Origin: Lachnospiraceae bacterium
GTDB lineage: Bacteria > Bacillota > Clostridia > Lachnospirales > Lachnospiraceae
Assembly: GCA_017465845.1 (NCBI GenBank)
Contig: JAFTVH010000105.1
Location: 1-36,080 of the forward strand
Direction of reading: 5' to 3'
DNA length: 36,080 bases
Both the position numbers and the translations under genes were made by a program. The notes under the pieces were generated by a model. It worked only from the letters and a program-made list of their open reading frames with translations, made no database searches and had not been told where the DNA came from. Of this stretch, positions 8,958 through 17,324 are shown in pieces. The stretch's first letter is position 1; each line of letters opens with the position of its first letter.

Positions 8958-11183
8958 ATGATCAAGAACAAAAGTTACTTCCCCAGAATATTCAGAGATT
9001 TTTTGTTGACATTGTTAGTACCCATTATTGCACTGGCACTTTTATATCTGCAGGCAGGAAATACCATTGAGGAGCAGATACTGCTTTCCAATAAGAATAC
9101 ATTGAATCAGTTTTTTGAATTGATCGATACCACATTAAGTGAAATGAGATGGACAGGTTATTCGATTGCAAATCATAAAAAATGCAGAGAATATTCGTTA
9201 TATGCCGCTAAAGGAAATGACCGTCTGACTTATCAGGTAAAGGAAATCATTCAGGTGCTGGAAGATGCAGTGAATGATAAATATTATGATCTTCTGATTT
9301 ATTATCCGGGTAACGGGCGTATCATATCCGGGGTATACGGTTCCATGAATTGGGAGGATTATTGTTCTGTTTACTATAGTGGGGAGGAGTGCGAAAAACA
9401 GTTTGGAGATATTCTGGAATGTAACACAAAGGGAGCTTCCTTATATATGATGAAACAGGAAGGGAAAGAACCACTGTTGTGTATCGCAATGAGAAAAAAA
9501 AATGTGGGGGACCATGCGAAGGATTATGTTGTGGTGCAGATCATAGACCCCAAATACTTAAATAAGATCATGACGGAGATGTATCAGCCTGAGGATGGCG
9601 TTCTGCTGATTTTTGATGAAAAAGAGAAATTATTGATCAGCGGGGATAACAGGGAAGAATACCATATGGATGGCTATATAGCAGCAGACATGCCTTATGA
9701 GATAAAGATCAATAACAATAAATATATGATGCAGGTGCAACAGGCTAAAAGTGTACCCGGATATTATGCGGTTGCGATTGATGCCAAGATCTTTTGGGAA
9801 AAATTATCTGAGCTGCGAATCATTTGCATCGTGGGAGGTCTGGCTTGCGCTGTGATCAGCATTTACATTGCATGGCGTGGTTCCAAGCGTACTTACAGTC
9901 CCCTGTGGAACATTGTAAATCACATAGAAGAATACAATTTACTGCAATATGACGCAGAAATGAATTCAGAGGTTGAATTTATCAATAAGATTTTTGAAAA
10001 GGAAGTTAATGAGAGGCGTTATTTAGACAGGAAAGAAAAAGCGGATAAATTGGATAGCTTTATCATCTCACTGCTTTATGGAGATGTGAGTGTAGGGGCA
10101 GGAGAAGATGCATTTATAGAGAATGGGATATCGTTGTGTTCAGACAGATTCAGTGTAGTAGTCATGTCTGTAGTGAAAACCAGGGAAATGGAAAGCGATC
10201 TGCAGGCGTTTGCAATCAAAAATATATTTGAAGAATTATATAATCAGGGAAACAGGGGATATCTTGTCAGAACAGCAGACAATCAATTTGTAAGTCTTAT
10301 CAATATAGGAGAAGCGCTTTCGACAGAGCTTTTATCAGATGTTTTACTGGAAGGTCAAAAATTTGTAAGAGAGCATTTGAATATCATTGTAACGATTGCA
10401 GTAGGCGATATCCATGAAGGGATGGCAGAAATTCCGATGTCTTATAAAGAGGCGAGAGAAGCGCTGCGCTATAAATATTTGTTCGGTGAGGAGAGCTGTA
10501 TCCAATACAGTCAAATCAAAGCAAGAGAACTTAACTATTCCGTATCCGGTGAATCAAGACTGTCCAAGATGGTAATCGGATACATGAAGGATTCTTCGCC
10601 GGCGAAATCTGCCGAGCAGTTTGTACGGGAACTTTTAGAAATGTATGGAATCAATGAACAGGCATCTATGGACACGGTGGAATGCTTTAAATATGAAATG
10701 CTCAGTATCATCAACAAGGCTGTCATGTCTAACAAAGGCGTATTTGACAATTATAAAGAGAGTGTAGAAGAATTGATTTTACAGCCTACACTGGAAAAAT
10801 TCAGGGAGAAATTCATCGATGTGCTGACAAAGCTTTGGGAAAAGGAAAGGGAAAGCATAGAGCAGGAGGATATTTGTAACAGAGTGCGGTCCTATATTTT
10901 GGAGCATTACAGGGAGCCGGAGCTTTCTGTCAATATGTTAGGGGATAAGATGCGGATATCTACCTATTATTTATCAAAGCTGTTCAAGGCCAAATATGAT
11001 ATCTCCATTCCGGATTATATTTCGCAGACGAGAATACGAAGTGCCAAAGATGATTTGAAAAATACGTCAAAAAATATAAAACAGATAGCAGAAGAAAACG
11101 GCTTTTTAAGCAGTACAGTATTTATCAATACCTTTAAAAAGTGGGAAGGAATCACGCCGGGAATCTACCGGAAACTGAAATGA
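8958..11183 (+). CDS. Membrane-anchored AraC-family transcription regulator (YesS/YtdP-like)
   Basis: The 741-residue protein has a transmembrane helix near residues 14-34 and a second near 286-306, so about 250 residues face outward as a probable ligand-sensing domain. A cytoplasmic linker leads to a C-terminal AraC-type double helix-turn-helix (about 641-741, from VRSYILEHY to TPGIYRKLK). This is the layout of one-component regulators such as Bacillus YesS and YtdP, which sit next to Lpl/Ytc-type sugar transporters. It directly precedes such a transporter operon, so it probably activates the promoter at 11227. There is no kinase domain. The signal (an extracellular sugar, or a liganded binding protein) is inferred. 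Confidence 0.87.
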   Translation: MIKNKSYFPRIFRDFLLTLLVPIIALALLYLQAGNTIEEQILLSNKNTLNQFFELIDTTLSEMRWTGYSIANHKKCREYSLYAAKGNDRLTYQVKEIIQVLEDAVNDKYYDLLIYYPGNGRIISGVYGSMNWEDYCSVYYSGEECEKQFGDILECNTKGASLYMMKQEGKEPLLCIAMRKKNVGDHAKDYVVVQIIDPKYLNKIMTEMYQPEDGVLLIFDEKEKLLISGDNREEYHMDGYIAADMPYEIKINNNKYMMQVQQAKSVPGYYAVAIDAKIFWEKLSELRIICIVGGLACAVISIYIAWRGSKRTYSPLWNIVNHIEEYNLLQYDAEMNSEVEFINKIFEKEVNERRYLDRKEKADKLDSFIISLLYGDVSVGAGEDAFIENGISLCSDRFSVVVMSVVKTREMESDLQAFAIKNIFEELYNQGNRGYLVRTADNQFVSLINIGEALSTELLSDVLLEGQKFVREHLNIIVTIAVGDIHEGMAEIPMSYKEAREALRYKYLFGEESCIQYSQIKARELNYSVSGESRLSKMVIGYMKDSSPAKSAEQFVRELLEMYGINEQASMDTVECFKYEMLSIINKAVMSNKGVFDNYKESVEELILQPTLEKFREKFIDVLTKLWEKERESIEQEDICNRVRSYILEHYREPELSVNMLGDKMRISTYYLSKLFKAKYDISIPDYISQTRIRSAKDDLKNTSKNIKQIAEENGFLSSTVFINTFKKWEGITPGIYRKLK

Positions 11184-11210
11184 TGCATGAATTTGGGGTT
11201 TTATCAACGA

Positions 11211-11255
11211 GTTGGGAATCCGAAGATTTACAATAAACACGGGATTTGGTATAAA
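11211..11255 (+). promoter_or_regulatory. Promoter of the first transporter/glycan operon with a possible operator
   Basis: TTTACA at 11227-11232, a 17-base spacer and TATAAA at 11250-11255 form a near-consensus sigma-A promoter. Immediately upstream and touching the -35 box is GTTGGGAATCCGAAGATTT (11211-11229), which resembles repeats at 8921 and 13031. This is a sensible position for an AraC-type activator. The promoter call is firm; the operator is inference. Confidence 0.65.
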
Positions 11256-11333
11256 AAATTCAGATGCAGACAGAGAGCTCACTTATGCATGAACAATTAA
11301 ATATGATAATTTGTACGGAAGGAGCACAAAGAT

Positions 11334-13019
11334 ATGAAAAGAAACCGGTTAAACAAGTTTCTGGGTATTACACTTGCAGGAACCATGGCTTTGGGATTAG
11401 CAGCCTGCGGTAATCAGAATAATGCAGAATCAACGACTGGTTCCAATGCAGGAACAGTTGAACAGGGAAGCAGTGCAGCGGAGGAATCCACAGCAGAATC
11501 CACTGAGGTTGTGGAGGAAGAGCTTACCTATCCCTTAAAGGATGCTTCCAAATTAAGCATGTGGACCTATAATCAGCCCCCTGTAGCTTCTATCTATGCG
11601 GATTGGACAGAATCTCTGTATCATATAGGGTTACAGGAAAATACCGGCGTAGAGGTTGAATGGATTTATCCTGCTGCCGGTGCAAATGTAGACGAAGCAT
11701 ATAATCTGATGCTTACAGACGAAGTGCTTCCGAATATGATCACGAATGACACTTCCCTTTCAGACGCTTTGTTACTGGCACGTGACGGCATGATTTATGA
11801 TCTGACCGATTATCTGCCGGAATATGCACCTGATTATTGGGAATATCTGAATTCCGACCCTGAGTTATTGAGAAGCGTGAAAGCTGACGACGGACGTATT
11901 TATGGTGTGTACGGTCATACAGAGGGTGATTATAACGGAACTTATATCGGACCTGTTATTCGCCAGGACTGGCTGAAGGAATGTGGGCTGGATATGCCTG
12001 TGACTTTGGAAGACTGGGAAGAAGTATTGGTTGCATTTAAAGACAAGTATAATGCAAAGTTTGGTTTTACCAAGAAGAGATATCATATGGGTATTGCATC
12101 CGGCACCAATGCGCAGGCAACTATTTTCGCTTATTCCACCATTGACGGCTGGTATGTGAATAAAGATGGTCAGATAGCACTTGGGCAGATGGATGAAGAG
12201 TGGAAAGAGTCTCTTGAAGTACTGCACAGATGGTATGATATGGGACTGATCGATCAGGACAGCTTTACCATGGATGACAATGCTTTACGTGCTAAGGTAC
12301 TGAATAATGAGGTTGGTGTGTCTATCACAGCACTGAGCCAGATGACCAACTGGATCAATGATGCACAGGCACAGGGTACCGGTGCTGACTGGGTAGGTAT
12401 GGAATATCCCAGAGTAGCAGAAGGCGTTGCTACCTCCAGAATTCAGTCCGGTTCCAGAACGTCTGCTACGGTAACCATGATTACGACTACATGCTCCGAA
12501 GAGGAACTGATCACAGCACTGAAATGGCTGAATTATGGCTTTACAGAAGAAGGCGGTATGTACATCAACTTTGGTAATGAAGGGGAAACCTATACCTTAG
12601 ATGCGGATGGCAATCCTCAGTGGACAGATCTGATCAAGAATGATCCCGATGGCGTATCTGCAGCAGTGAAAAAATATACCGGTGCTCATAGTGGCGTGGT
12701 AGCAACTATCCAGGCAGCAGATCTGGTAAAACTGATCAATGCAGAGACCTCAGCAGCTGCTGTATATGAGTGGATCGATAACACAGATAACAGCAAGTAT
12801 GTTGTACCGAAACTGGCATTGACGGAGGAAGAAAGCATTACCTATAGTGATAAATTTACACCGATCAGTGATTATTGTGCAGAGATGGCACTGAAGTTCA
12901 TTTTAGGGGAAGAGTCACTTGATAATTTTGACGCTTTCATTGAAAAACTGCATACAATGGGAGTTGATGAATGTCAGGCTATCCAGCAGGCAGCATATGA
13001 GCGTTATTTAGCAAAATAA
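11334..13019 (+). CDS. Sugar ABC transporter substrate-binding lipoprotein (LplA/YtcQ type)
   Basis: The 561-residue protein begins with a lipoprotein signal peptide whose lipobox LAAC places the lipidated cysteine at residue 25. An Asn/Ser/Glu-rich tether (about 26-65) follows, then a large bilobal family 1 solute-binding domain. It should sit on the outer face of the membrane and deliver an oligosaccharide to the two permeases downstream. At about 560 residues it matches the large Lpl/Ytc binding proteins, not small monosaccharide binders. The ribosome binding site GGAAGGAG precedes the ATG. It is the first gene after the promoter at 11227, and a terminator-like hairpin follows it. The ligand is not predictable from sequence alone. 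Confidence 0.9.
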   Translation: MKRNRLNKFLGITLAGTMALGLAACGNQNNAESTTGSNAGTVEQGSSAAEESTAESTEVVEEELTYPLKDASKLSMWTYNQPPVASIYADWTESLYHIGLQENTGVEVEWIYPAAGANVDEAYNLMLTDEVLPNMITNDTSLSDALLLARDGMIYDLTDYLPEYAPDYWEYLNSDPELLRSVKADDGRIYGVYGHTEGDYNGTYIGPVIRQDWLKECGLDMPVTLEDWEEVLVAFKDKYNAKFGFTKKRYHMGIASGTNAQATIFAYSTIDGWYVNKDGQIALGQMDEEWKESLEVLHRWYDMGLIDQDSFTMDDNALRAKVLNNEVGVSITALSQMTNWINDAQAQGTGADWVGMEYPRVAEGVATSRIQSGSRTSATVTMITTTCSEEELITALKWLNYGFTEEGGMYINFGNEGETYTLDADGNPQWTDLIKNDPDGVSAAVKKYTGAHSGVVATIQAADLVKLINAETSAAAVYEWIDNTDNSKYVVPKLALTEEESITYSDKFTPISDYCAEMALKFILGEESLDNFDAFIEKLHTMGVDECQAIQQAAYERYLAK

Positions 13020-13027
13020 TATTACCG

Positions 13028-13049
13028 AAGCGGTTGTGAATATCCGCTT
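13028..13049 (+). repeat. Small hairpin carrying the recurrent GAATATCCG motif
   Basis: AAGCGG (13028-13033) pairs with CCGCTT (13044-13049). The sequence from 13031 to 13054 matches that at 8921-8945 with one deletion and three substitutions, one of them at the last base. It lies just after the binding-protein stop codon. Confidence 0.5.
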
Positions 13050-13055
13050 GATTCG

Positions 13056-13095
13056 TAGCAGGGAATGCCTCTGTGAGGATTCCCTGCTATTTTTC
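13056..13095 (+). terminator. Terminator-like attenuating hairpin between binding protein and permeases
   Basis: A perfect 11-pair stem (TAGCAGGGAAT at 13056-13066 with its complement at 13079-13089) encloses a 12-base loop that can pair further, and is followed by TTTTTC. It lies inside the operon, only 17 bases before the next start codon. Partial termination or 3' protection here would give more binding protein than permease, as is common in such operons. Confidence 0.75.
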
Positions 13096-13111
13096 TAAGG
13101 AGATCAGACTT

Positions 13112-14023
13112 ATGTTATCAGGCAAAGCAATTGTAAAGGATTTCAAAAAAAATAAACTGATATATCTTATGGTATTACCGGTTATTATTTATCTTATCCT
13201 TTTTTGTTACAAGCCGATGTATGGTATCATCATTGCCTTTCAGAGATTTCGTCCCGGACTTGGAATAGAAAGAAGCCCCTGGGTTGGTCTGAACAATTTT
13301 GTCAGGTTCTTTAAAGATATTTATTTCTGGAGGGTTGTGAAGAACACTTTTACAATCAGCTTTTTAAACATTCTGTTTACGTTCCCGGCACCGATTTTAT
13401 TGGCATTATTACTCAATGAGGTTCAATGTTCATGGTTCAAGCGTACCGTTCAGACTGTTACCTATCTTCCGCACTTTATCGCGATGGTAGTAGTGTGCGG
13501 TCTGATCAATCAGTTTTGCCGGAGTGATGGATTGATTAATGATGTCATTGCCTTTTTTGGAGGTGAGAGGGCAAACCTGCTTATTAAAACGGAGATGTTT
13601 TATCCCATTTATATCATTTCCGGAATCTGGAAGGAAATCGGATGGAGCTCCATTATTTATCTTGCAACGCTTGCAGGAATTGACCAGGAACAGTACGAGG
13701 CGGCGAAAATTGATGGTGCAGGCAGAATTCAGCAGATGCGTTATATTACGCTGCCGGGGCTGATGCCTACCATATCCATGCTGTTAATCTTAAAAATGGG
13801 TCAGGTCCTGAACATCGGCATGGAGAAGATACTGCTTCTGTATCACGAAATGACATATGAGGTGGCGGATGTTATTTCTACCTATGTCTACCGCAAAGGC
13901 TTGATTGATGCGGACTACAGTTACAGTACCGCAATCGGACTGTTCAATTCCATAGTCAATATTGTGTTTCTGGTAGGTGCTAATAAAATCAGCAAGAAAC
14001 TGGGACAGAGCGGTTTGTTCTAA
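13112..14023 (+). CDS. Sugar ABC transporter permease, LplB type
   Basis: This 303-residue inner-membrane protein has about six transmembrane helices and the ABC-permease EAA loop around EAAKIDGAGRIQQMRYITLP (roughly residues 193-213), which docks the ATPase. The opening MVLPVIIYLILFCYKPMYG is typical of LplB. A longer reading from 13073 would start inside the upstream hairpin; ATG 13112 is preferred because AAGGAG sits 7 bases upstream. It forms a heterodimeric channel with the next gene product, fed by the lipoprotein encoded before it. No ATPase gene is nearby, so a shared MsmX-like ATPase from elsewhere is expected. Confidence 0.92.
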   Translation: MLSGKAIVKDFKKNKLIYLMVLPVIIYLILFCYKPMYGIIIAFQRFRPGLGIERSPWVGLNNFVRFFKDIYFWRVVKNTFTISFLNILFTFPAPILLALLLNEVQCSWFKRTVQTVTYLPHFIAMVVVCGLINQFCRSDGLINDVIAFFGGERANLLIKTEMFYPIYIISGIWKEIGWSSIIYLATLAGIDQEQYEAAKIDGAGRIQQMRYITLPGLMPTISMLLILKMGQVLNIGMEKILLLYHEMTYEVADVISTYVYRKGLIDADYSYSTAIGLFNSIVNIVFLVGANKISKKLGQSGLF

Positions 14024-14042
14024 AAAAAGACAAGGAGACAGT

Positions 14043-14927
14043 ATGCGTAATAGAAAAAAGAAAAAGAAAAGCGTCGAAGATATTATCCTGGACGTCATTA
14101 TATATTCCATATTGATTCTGCTGGCCATAGTGACCTTTTATCCGATGTGGTATGTTGTGGTAGCTTCTTTTAGCTCCGGCAGTTATATCATCAGTCAGGA
14201 AATTCTGTTATGGCCGGGAGACTTTAATCTTGAAGCTTATAAACTTACTTTCCGGCATCCGCTATTAGTGAAAAGCTTCGGGAACAGTTTAATGGTTCTG
14301 GCACTGGGACTGCCTATTAATATCGTTCTGACGGTATTAGCCGGGTATTTTATGTCAAGTACAACAAAGGTATATTGGAAAAAACCGATCATTTATATGA
14401 TTTTATTTACCATGTTCTTTAACGGCGGATTGGTTCCGAACTACTTGAATGTGAAAGATTTAAGAATCTTTAATACCATCTGGGCATTGGTCCTGCCGGG
14501 CGCTTTGAGCGTTTACAATGCCAACATCTGCAAAACAGCCATGGAGGCAATCCCTTACAGTCTGCATGAATCCGCTTATCTGGATGGTGCCAGTGATCTG
14601 AAGGTACTTTTTAAGATTGTACTTCCGTTGATGAAGCCTACCATGGCGGTGCTGCTGCTTTATTATGGAGTAGCCCATTGGAATGCGTGGTTTAATGCTT
14701 CCATCTACATAAGGGATGAACAGAAGCTGCCTGCACAGAATATCCTGCGTGCCGTACTTCTGGAGAATACTACTTTGGCAGAAAGTGCGGGGGACAGCTA
14801 TAATGCCTACGCAGAAGCTATGCAGTATGCTGCGATTGTAATTATTACAGTACCTATCGTATGCGTATATCCTTTCCTGCAGAAGCATTTTGCAAAGGGT
14901 GTTATGATCGGTGCCGTGAAAGGGTGA
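14043..14927 (+). CDS. Sugar ABC transporter permease, LplC/YtcP type
   Basis: The 294-residue protein is the second channel half. It has a basic N-terminus (RNRKKKKKS), about six transmembrane helices, and an EAA-type loop at ESAYLDGASDLKVLFKIVLP. The end QKHFAKGVMIGAVKG is a hallmark of the YtcP family. ATG 14043 is chosen over the longer reading from 13977 because AAGGAG lies 5 bases before it and the longer version overlaps the preceding gene. The spacing of 19 bases to the previous gene and 5 bases to the next shows tight operon packing. Confidence 0.92.
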   Translation: MRNRKKKKKSVEDIILDVIIYSILILLAIVTFYPMWYVVVASFSSGSYIISQEILLWPGDFNLEAYKLTFRHPLLVKSFGNSLMVLALGLPINIVLTVLAGYFMSSTTKVYWKKPIIYMILFTMFFNGGLVPNYLNVKDLRIFNTIWALVLPGALSVYNANICKTAMEAIPYSLHESAYLDGASDLKVLFKIVLPLMKPTMAVLLLYYGVAHWNAWFNASIYIRDEQKLPAQNILRAVLLENTTLAESAGDSYNAYAEAMQYAAIVIITVPIVCVYPFLQKHFAKGVMIGAVKG

Positions 14928-14932
14928 TTGTT

Positions 14933-17239
14933 ATGGGAGAAATTGGAAGATTTAACGACATAGGAAATGAGTATGAAATTGTAAAGCCCGATTTAAAACG
15001 TCCCATGATGAATTACTTCTGGAATCAAAAGATTTTATCTGCCGTAAATCAGAATGGAGGCGGTAACGGCGGTTATCGCGGTATGACATCCCAGTATATC
15101 GGTGAGGTCGGGAAACCGCGGGCGCAGCTTCTGGCTAACGGCAATCGTTATTTTTACATCAGGGATCATCTGACCGGAAAACTTTGGAATCCGGGCTGGT
15201 ATCCTGTAAAGGAAGCTTTAGACGCGTATCATTGTGTGCATGGACTTGGCTACAGCACTATTTGCGGCACAAAAGACAAAATATGTGTGACTTTAAATGG
15301 TACCGTAAGTCATGATGAGCCGGCGGAAATGTGGCAGATCAGAATCGTGAATAAAGATGAAAAGGAGCGTCTGGTGACGATATATCCTTTTGTAGAATTC
15401 GATCTGTCAGGATATCCTCACAGAAGTGAATATGAAAGCTGGGTACGTGCTTATTATGATGCAGAGAAGCATTTGATCTTTGCAGAAAACAATGCGGAAG
15501 AACGCCCCTATGACTGGTTCCATGGTTTCTGTAGTACAGATTATGAAGTGACAGCTTTTGACACTTCCAAGAAACGCTTTATCGGTACCTATGGTGACAT
15601 TCGTATGCCGGATGCTTTGGCGGCAGGAAAACTCGGAAATTCATTGGCCGCATGTGAAACTATGGTCGGTGTTTTTGAGTTGAATGTGAAGTTGGCAGCA
15701 GGCGAAGAAAAGGAGCTTCACTTTATTGTCGGAAGTGCAGACAGACGTGAGACTGCAGAAAGGATTTCTGCGAAGCTGTTATCCTCGGGCCGCTTCGAGG
15801 AAGCTCTCAAATTACATGCTGCGGATAAGGAAAAGCTTTGCAGTCTGATGAATATACAGACACCGGACAAAAAGGTAAATGATCTGGCTAACTATTGGTT
15901 AAAGCAGCAGGTGCAGCTTTGTGTGGAAGTTGGCCGGGCAGGCAGCAAAGGCTTCAGAGATCAGCTGCAGGATTCCTGGGGCATTGCAGCGTTTAATCCC
16001 GCTCTTGCAAGAGGAAAGATCCTGGAGGCTTTGGAGCACATACACGAATCCGGTGCCTGTGCAAAGCTCTGGAATCCTTTAAGGGATGAAGAGTACTCAG
16101 ACTTACCGACTTGGGTAGCACCGACCATCAATGCGTACATCAAGGAATCCGGTGATATCGGGTTCTTACGTGAAAAAGTATGTTACATGGAAGGGAAAGT
16201 AGATACTGTTTGGGAACATATTCTGACCACGACAAGATACTCTTCTGATGATCTGGGAGCGCACAATCTTGTGCTGGCTCATATGGGTGAATGGAACGAT
16301 TCGCTGAACGGTCTTGGCAGAGGCGGCAAGGGAGAAAGCGTCTGGACGTCAATTGCGCTGTATCAGTCTTTACATGCCGTTGCAGAGATGGCCCGTGAAA
16401 TTGTAAAGGATGCTTCCGTAGAACAGGAGATGTTGGAACGTGCTGAGCGTATCAAGAAAGCAGTGAATGAGCATGGCTGGGATGGCGAGTGGTATCTGAC
16501 CGGCTATCAGGATGACGGCACGCCGGTAGGCTCCAAGGTAAACAAGGAAGGTATGATTTATCTGAATGGCCAGACCTGGGCAACGATGCTTGGCATAGCA
16601 GAGGAAGAACGTGCTAAGAAGTGTCTGGCAGCTGTGGATAAGTATCTGGATTGTGATTACGGCCCGTTGACATGTTATCCGCCATATACCAAATATGACC
16701 CGAAAGTAGGCCGGCTTACAGGATTTGTACCCGGTGTGTGGGAGAATGGTACTACTTACTGCCATGGTGCAGCTTTTAAGGTAGTAAGTGATTTTATTCA
16801 GGGCAGAGGTGACGAAGGGTACGAGACTCTTTTGAAGATCATGCCGGACAGCAAATGGAATCCATCTGAACATTCAGGCTGCGAGCCATATGCTTTTACC
16901 AATATGTATCTGGGACCGGACAATCCGAGAAAGGGTGAAACCTCTTTTGCATGGATCACCGGTACCGCCGGCTGGGTATACCGTTCCATTGCACAGTATA
17001 TGCTGGGCTTCCATCCTGAACATGACGGTTTTACCATTGATCCATGTATTCCGAAAGCATGGAAGAAGGTGACCGGTACACGTCAGTTCCGTGGTGATAT
17101 CTACGAAATGGAGATCATCAATGACAACGGAAGCTGTAAGGGTGTGAAAGAATTGTATGTGGATGGTACAAAGGCAGCATGCAATAGAATCCCTCTTTTT
17201 GGTGATGGAAAGGTACATAATATTAAAGTAGTGCTGTAG
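14933..17239 (+). CDS. GH94-family glycoside phosphorylase (cellobiose-phosphorylase-like)
   Basis: This 768-residue cytoplasmic protein has no signal peptide. It shows the GH94 layout: an N-terminal beta-sandwich with a GRFNDIGNEYEI opening and RDHLTGKLWNPGW, then an (alpha/alpha)6 barrel with HMGEWNDSLNGLGRGGKGESVW. Asp456 in the EWND motif is the likely general-acid position. ENGTTYCHGAAFK and WITGTAGWVYRS (T678 and G680) correspond to the phosphate-binding region, and the LGF-x-P-x-x-DGFTIDPCIP end is typical. It would split an imported beta-linked disaccharide or oligosaccharide with phosphate, giving a sugar 1-phosphate and saving ATP. It starts 5 bases after the permease gene, so it most likely acts on that importer's cargo. 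The exact specificity (cellobiose, cellobionate, chitobiose, laminaribiose or something new) cannot be read off. Confidence 0.85.
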   Translation: MGEIGRFNDIGNEYEIVKPDLKRPMMNYFWNQKILSAVNQNGGGNGGYRGMTSQYIGEVGKPRAQLLANGNRYFYIRDHLTGKLWNPGWYPVKEALDAYHCVHGLGYSTICGTKDKICVTLNGTVSHDEPAEMWQIRIVNKDEKERLVTIYPFVEFDLSGYPHRSEYESWVRAYYDAEKHLIFAENNAEERPYDWFHGFCSTDYEVTAFDTSKKRFIGTYGDIRMPDALAAGKLGNSLAACETMVGVFELNVKLAAGEEKELHFIVGSADRRETAERISAKLLSSGRFEEALKLHAADKEKLCSLMNIQTPDKKVNDLANYWLKQQVQLCVEVGRAGSKGFRDQLQDSWGIAAFNPALARGKILEALEHIHESGACAKLWNPLRDEEYSDLPTWVAPTINAYIKESGDIGFLREKVCYMEGKVDTVWEHILTTTRYSSDDLGAHNLVLAHMGEWNDSLNGLGRGGKGESVWTSIALYQSLHAVAEMAREIVKDASVEQEMLERAERIKKAVNEHGWDGEWYLTGYQDDGTPVGSKVNKEGMIYLNGQTWATMLGIAEEERAKKCLAAVDKYLDCDYGPLTCYPPYTKYDPKVGRLTGFVPGVWENGTTYCHGAAFKVVSDFIQGRGDEGYETLLKIMPDSKWNPSEHSGCEPYAFTNMYLGPDNPRKGETSFAWITGTAGWVYRSIAQYMLGFHPEHDGFTIDPCIPKAWKKVTGTRQFRGDIYEMEIINDNGSCKGVKELYVDGTKAACNRIPLFGDGKVHNIKVVL

Positions 17240-17324
17240 CATATGGCAAGTATTTTGTAAAGATAAAAATATGTACTGCGTGCATTCGGGAGAGCACAAG
17301 GTATTTTGAAAGGAGAACGAAAAA

